Shown: positions 6,071 to 9,635 of the stretch, piece by piece
How positions within the stretch are numbered: the first letter of the stretch is position 1
Layout: every line of letters starts with the position of its first letter
Notes under the pieces: model-generated
What the model was told of the DNA's origin: nothing
Seen by the model: only the letters and a program-made list of their open reading frames with translations
The model's database searches: none
Assembly (NCBI GenBank): GCA_029239575.1
Contig: JARBUP010000092.1
Span: 1-9,635, forward strand
DNA from: Bacillota bacterium
Lineage (GTDB): Bacteria; Bacillota; Clostridia; Tissierellales; Sedimentibacteraceae
Reading direction: 5' to 3'
DNA: 9,635 bases
Made by a program: the position numbers and the translations under genes

Positions 6071-6964
6071 TTAATTGTAGTTAACTATTGACAAATATTT
6101 TTCTCCACCGTCAGGTGAAACAGTCAATATTTTTTTATTTGTTCCATATTTTTGAGCTAATTTTCTTGCTGCAGCTACATTACATCCTGTTGATATACCT
6201 ACTAAAATTCCAGTTTTTCGAGTAACTTCAATAGCTGTTTCTATTGCTTCTTCATCAGTTATGGTTATAATTTCATCTACATTTTCCCCGTTATAAATTC
6301 CTGGAACAAAGCCTGCTCCTATACCCTGTATTTTATGCGGAGATGGTCTACCCCCTGATAAAACAGGAGATCTCTCAGGTTCTACTCCTGCAACGATTAT
6401 ATTAGAGTTAAATTCTTTTAATCGTTTTGAAACTCCTGTAAGAGTTCCACCAGTACCTACGGCAGCTGTAAATATTTCTAAATCATTTAATTGATTAATA
6501 ATTTCTTCTGCAGTTGTTTTATAATGAATTTCCCAGTTTGAAGGATTATTAAACTGATCTGGCATAAAGTAACTTTTGTCCTGTTTTACCATTTCTACAG
6601 CTCTTTCTATGGCTCCAGCCATGCCTCTTCTGCCTTCAGTTAAAATTAAAGTTGCCCCAAAAGCTCCAATTAATTTACGCCTTTCAACACTCATAGATTC
6701 AGGCATTGTAATTATTACATTATACCCCTTTAGTTTTCCTATTAAAGCTAACCCAATACCGGTATTGCCACTTGTAGGTTCAATTATAGTGCTACCCTTT
6801 TTTAGCAAACCTTTTTGTTCTGCATCAATAATCATACCAAGAGCTGCCCTGTCTTTAATACTTCCACCAGGATTAAACTTTTCCATTTTAATAAAAATAT
6901 TTTCATCTGGCATTTTTACTATAGGAGTATTTCCTATTAAACTTAAAGCGTCATAATTATTCAT
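6071..6964 (-). CDS. cysK: Cysteine synthase (O-acetylserine sulfhydrylase)
   Basis: This PLP enzyme makes cysteine from O-acetylserine and sulfide in the cytosol. It is 297 residues from the chosen start. NPGGSIKDRAALGM holds the Schiff-base lysine at Lys37; PTSGNTGIGLAL binds the substrate carboxylate; GTGGTLTGV binds the PLP phosphate; SPDGGEKYLS closes the C-terminus. All are typical of CysK/CysM rather than cystathionine beta-synthase, as there is no CBS domain. The frame is open to an ATG at 6988, but the protein homology begins at NNYDALSLIGNTP. AAAAGGAT (6973-6980) precedes the ATG at 6964, so this start is preferred. It is the first gene after the Cys T-box and is co-transcribed with cysE. 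CysK and CysM cannot be told apart with certainty. Confidence 0.95.
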   Translation of the reverse strand: MNNYDALSLIGNTPIVKMPDENIFIKMEKFNPGGSIKDRAALGMIIDAEQKGLLKKGSTIIEPTSGNTGIGLALIGKLKGYNVIITMPESMSVERRKLIGAFGATLILTEGRRGMAGAIERAVEMVKQDKSYFMPDQFNNPSNWEIHYKTTAEEIINQLNDLEIFTAAVGTGGTLTGVSKRLKEFNSNIIVAGVEPERSPVLSGGRPSPHKIQGIGAGFVPGIYNGENVDEIITITDEEAIETAIEVTRKTGILVGISTGCNVAAARKLAQKYGTNKKILTVSPDGGEKYLSIVNYN

Positions 6965-7058
6965 AACATACCATCCTTTTAATTTCACTAAAATTTAATT
7001 AAACACTAAAATTGAAAATAACATTTATATTTATATATAATAGCTTAATTTTTTATAT

Positions 7059-7098
7059 AAAAAAAACTCCATCTCTAATAAACTATTAGAGACGGAGT
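7059..7098 (-). terminator. T-box intrinsic terminator of the cysK-cysE leader
   Basis: ACTCCGTCTCTAATA pairs with TATTAGAGATGGAGT (one G-T wobble) around a GTT loop, followed by eight T on the minus strand. It is mutually exclusive with the antiterminator. Confidence 0.93.
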
Positions 7099-7290
7099 AT
7101 ATCCGCGGTTCCACTCTTTTTGGCATATTTCATATACGCCCACTTTTTAAGCACTATCATGCTATACTATTATAACGGATAGTTCCGCAGCAGCCTACTG
7201 TAATTCGGTGCTGTACTCCAAAGGGCACTTCATATATATTTCCAATAAGCATCCTTTCAGCTGTTGGATACTCTCTCTAAAAATTCAATA
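7059..7290 (-). promoter_or_regulatory. Cysteine T-box leader of cysK-cysE
   Basis: The minus strand shows AGAGAGAG at 7271-7278, a short distal hairpin ATCC/GGAT, and specifier region TGAAGTGCCCTTTGGAG in which TGC (7227-7225) specifies Cys. Stem III GGCGTAT/ATATGCC comes next, then the T-box AGAGTGGAACCGCGG (7103-7117). The antiterminator pairs GCGG with CCGT and AGAG with CTCT, leaving UGGAACC as the bulge. UGGA predicts discriminator U73, as in bacterial tRNA-Cys. Uncharged tRNA-Cys should allow read-through, so cysteine synthesis rises when cysteine is short. The specifier and the genes downstream agree. Confidence 0.95.
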
Positions 7291-7349
7291 TATATTACTT
7301 TCCTTCTTCCTGGTATTTCCTACTATTTTAGTTGGGTTTAATTTCTATC

Positions 7350-7378
7350 ATTATATTACACAGGTATCAAAAATGCAA
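7350..7378 (-). promoter_or_regulatory. Candidate sigma-A promoter of cysK-cysE
   Basis: A perfect TATAAT (7350-7355) has TTGCAT (7373-7378) at a 17-nt spacing. It starts transcription about 55 nt before the AGAGAG of the T-box leader. The -10 is strong and the -35 weak. Confidence 0.7.
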
Positions 7379-7429
7379 CTGTTTTTTTATATTTAAAAAA
7401 ATATTTTAATTCAGTTTATTTTAATTATT

Positions 7430-8626
7430 TTAATTTAAATATGGCTCATTTATATAAGAAGATATATAATTTCTATCTACGGTTATTACTGCAAAATACA
7501 TATCATTCTCTTCCTTAACTGAACTTTTTATTTTATTCACCACTTCATCTGAATTTAAACTATAATCAACAGGTAGAACAACATCAAAAATTAAATTTAT
7601 ATGAGTTTTACCATTTACAATGCGGAAATCATGTATACTTAGACTTTTATCTATTTTATAAATAATTTTTTCAGTCATAATTTTTAATTTTGTGGATGCA
7701 TTATCATCAGTTACTATAGGATCTAAGTGTATTACTAAGTTAATATTTAAATCTTTTGCAAAGTCCCTTTCTATATTATCTATTATATCATGAGATTTCA
7801 AAATATTTTCTTTTGCATCTACTTCAACATGAACAGTTACAAAATATTTACTTGGACCATAGTTATGTACTACAAGATCATGAATATTTAAAATTCCATT
7901 GTAACTTAATATTTTATTTTCAATAGACCTAATAAAATTATCATCAGGCAGCTCTCCTAATATTGGGTTCATTATTTCTTTTAATATGCTTATACCAGAT
8001 TTTAAAATGAATAATGCTACTAATATGCCCATGTACCCATCCACTTCAAAATTTGTAAACTTATAAATCAAAACAGAAATAAGTATAGCTATTGTTGCTA
8101 TAACATCATTTTTACTATCCATAGCTGCTGCTTTTAATGTAGTTGACACGATTCGATTCGCTATATTATTATTAAAATGACTTAGCCAAAGTTTTACAAT
8201 GATAGACAAAATTAATACGAAAATCATTACAATGCTATAAACTGTAGTTTTAGGATTAATTATTTTATCTACTGATGCTTTAATAAGTTCAAAACTTAAT
8301 AAAAGTATAATTATCCCAACTATAAACCCTGCAATATATTCTAATCTCGCATGACCAAAAGGATGTTTTTTATCAGCCGGTTTACCAGAAATTTTAAACC
8401 CTACTAATGTTATTACAGAAGAACCTATGTCTGATAAATTATTAACACCATCAGCAGTAATAGAAATACTATTAAATAAAATACCAATAGTAATTTTACT
8501 AAAACTAAGAAAAATATTTGCAATTATGCCGATCATACTTCCTAATTTACCATATGATTCTCTAACTTTTGGATCATTTACATTTTCATAATCTTTTATG
8601 AACATACTTATTATAAAATCAGTCAT
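7430..8626 (-). CDS. Cation diffusion facilitator, long form with tandem C-terminal domains (probable Mn exporter)
   Basis: This 398-residue membrane antiporter should export a divalent metal in exchange for protons. It has about six membrane helices (30-215) and the family segment HPFGHARLEYIAG at 88-100. The transport site reads Asn62-xxx-Asp66 in helix 2 and Asp170-xxx-Asp174 in helix 5. Zinc CDFs have a His in one of these places, while N/D-only sites are linked to Mn transport (MntE). FieF-type proteins are about 300 residues; here the usual cytosolic ferredoxin-like domain (about 225-305) is followed by a second similar segment (about 312-385), a length like that of MntE. AAAGGAG lies about 5 nt before ATG at 8626. 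Family is sure; metal specificity is inference. It lies between two cysteine genes with no obvious functional link. Confidence 0.93.
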   Translation of the reverse strand: MTDFIISMFIKDYENVNDPKVRESYGKLGSMIGIIANIFLSFSKITIGILFNSISITADGVNNLSDIGSSVITLVGFKISGKPADKKHPFGHARLEYIAGFIVGIIILLLSFELIKASVDKIINPKTTVYSIVMIFVLILSIIVKLWLSHFNNNIANRIVSTTLKAAAMDSKNDVIATIAILISVLIYKFTNFEVDGYMGILVALFILKSGISILKEIMNPILGELPDDNFIRSIENKILSYNGILNIHDLVVHNYGPSKYFVTVHVEVDAKENILKSHDIIDNIERDFAKDLNINLVIHLDPIVTDDNASTKLKIMTEKIIYKIDKSLSIHDFRIVNGKTHINLIFDVVLPVDYSLNSDEVVNKIKSSVKEENDMYFAVITVDRNYISSYINEPYLN

Positions 8627-8640
8627 TAAAACACTCCTTT

Positions 8641-8693
8641 AATAAAATACTCCTTCCTTATGTTTTAGTATCATATATAAAGGAAGAAGTATT
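8641..8693 (-). terminator. Hairpin between cyuA and the CDF gene, probable terminator
   Basis: On the minus strand AATACTTCTTCCTT pairs along its whole length with AAGGAAGGAGTATT (one T-G wobble), extended by TTAT/ATAA, around a loop that holds TATGATACT. The stretch after it, TTATT, is a poor T-run. It ends only a few bases before the ribosome binding site of the CDF gene, so it may end cyuA transcription or act in the CDF leader. Confidence 0.65.
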
Positions 8694-8714
8694 ATTTAAA
8701 TATCATAATATCGT

Positions 8715-9635
8715 TTACTTACATTCTAACATTATATTTAGTATTTCAATATCTGTTTCTTTCATACCTTCTTTAGCCATGCGGCTGAAACTTTTTATAG
8801 TGCTATCAATGTCACACTTTACCAATCCATCTCCACCCTTGAAATTATTATCACCCTTTGCTAAACTAAATCCAAGGAATGCAGAATCCAATGCTATTGC
8901 TATTTTTGATGCACAAGAAGCTTTTGCACCATCACAAACCATACCCGAAATAGTTGCTAATGAATTTGAAACTGTAGCTTCTATAACTTCAAGAGATTCT
9001 TTATATAAATATGCAATACCCGCTGCACTTGCTGCACTTGCACATGTTACACCACAATATGCAGATAATTTGCCTATACCTTTCTTTAAATATATGGCAA
9101 TTAAGTTTCCCAAAATTAAAGCTCTATATAATTCCTCTGGTGATGAATTTAAATGCTTAGCATATACTATAATTGGTAATGAAACTGTTATACCCTGATT
9201 GCCGCTTCCAGAATTTATTACTACAGGAAGTTCACAACCACTCATGCGAGCATCGGAACCGGCAGCAGCATACGCTTTTGCTAATTCATTAATATCATTG
9301 GATTGATTAGCAAAAATAGTTTTGCCAACTTTAACGCCATAGTCATTTTCTAAACCTTCTTTAGCAATATTTAAGTTATATTCTATTTGTCTATCCAACA
9401 AATATTTAACATCTTCAATATTAACCGTATTTGCATAATTATATATACTTTCAAAATTATTTATAATATTTTCTTCTTCTAACTCTGTCGATTCGCCTTT
9501 TTTATAAATTAAATTATTATTTTTTAAAATCTCTACAATATTAAGATGCCCATCTTTCAAAGTTACTGAAGCGCTATCTTCTTCATAAAAACTTTCTATT
9601 TTAATAAATAAATTTTCAACATTTGGAACTAATTT
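8715..9635 (-). CDS. cyuA: L-cysteine desulfidase / UPF0597 (serine dehydratase-like), C-terminal part
   Basis: This enzyme breaks cysteine down to pyruvate, ammonia and sulfide in the cytosol, using a 4Fe-4S cluster in place of PLP. The visible 306 residues have no start: the frame stays open to the right edge, and TTG at 9560 inside it is not a start because family-like sequence continues upstream. About 120 N-terminal residues should lie outside. Family marks are NSGSGNQGITVSLP, AYCGVTCASAASAAGIAYL, and MVCDGAKASCASKIA near the C-terminus. Cysteines at visible positions 134, 194, 198, 234 and 241 are candidate cluster ligands. CyuA (YhaM) of enterobacteria is the characterised relative; some members may prefer serine or other substrates. 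It lies about 90 nt upstream of the CDF gene, separated by a hairpin. Confidence 0.87.
   Translation of the reverse strand, partial: KLVPNVENLFIKIESFYEEDSASVTLKDGHLNIVEILKNNNLIYKKGESTELEEENIINNFESIYNYANTVNIEDVKYLLDRQIEYNLNIAKEGLENDYGVKVGKTIFANQSNDINELAKAYAAAGSDARMSGCELPVVINSGSGNQGITVSLPIIVYAKHLNSSPEELYRALILGNLIAIYLKKGIGKLSAYCGVTCASAASAAGIAYLYKESLEVIEATVSNSLATISGMVCDGAKASCASKIAIALDSAFLGFSLAKGDNNFKGGDGLVKCDIDSTIKSFSRMAKEGMKETDIEILNIMLECK

Noticed and set aside
7208..7396. Plus-strand open frame of 62 codons across the Cys T-box
   Set aside because: It overlaps the riboswitch and promoter on the other strand, with no family likeness or ribosome binding site.
9558..9560. TTG at 9560 as the start of the cysteine desulfidase gene
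   Set aside because: The frame stays open for 25 more codons to the window edge with sequence that fits the family, and the N-terminal domain would be missing, so the gene is partial and begins outside.

Overview
The window is AT-rich and every recognisable gene lies on the minus strand. Two T-box leaders, AGGAGG-type ribosome binding sites and the protein families point to an anaerobic Firmicute of the class Clostridia. The species cannot be named from this sequence. Coordinates are plus-strand; transcription runs from high to low numbers.

From right to left (the direction of transcription):
- 9635-8715: the C-terminal part of a CyuA/UPF0597-type L-cysteine desulfidase (serine dehydratase-like).
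- 8626-7430: a long cation diffusion facilitator, probably a manganese-type exporter.
- 7378-7350: a promoter.
- 7290-7059: a T-box leader with a TGC (Cys) specifier.
- 6964-6071 and 6041-5484: cysK and cysE, the two enzymes of cysteine synthesis from serine, closed by a terminator at 5476-5446.
- 5264-3396: a P1B-type metal ATPase with no N-terminal metal-binding domain.
- 3352-3151: a degenerate copy of the cysE 3' end, an inverted repeat, a promoter and a tandem repeat.
- 3103-2867: a second T-box leader.
- 2815-1: an operon of solute-binding lipoprotein, permease, ATPase and an AbgB-like M20 amidohydrolase that runs off the left edge.

The window brings together cysteine synthesis (cysK-cysE, read out by tRNA-Cys), cysteine breakdown (CyuA), two metal exporters, and a T-box-controlled amino-acid importer coupled to an amidohydrolase. 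The importer operon looks like a scavenging unit: take up an amino acid or N-acylated amino acid, then hydrolyse the conjugate inside the cell. The second T-box can be read as ACA (Thr) or CAC (His). Its T-box sequence fits a tRNA with U at position 73, which favours Thr over His.

The least ordinary signals are the 20-bp direct repeat, with its decayed cysE tail, that brackets the metal ATPase gene; the duplicated promoter segment with an inverted repeat upstream of the second T-box; and the pairing of an AbgB-type amidohydrolase with a T-box-regulated amino-acid importer. No clearly new system, CRISPR array, insertion sequence or tRNA/rRNA gene was seen.
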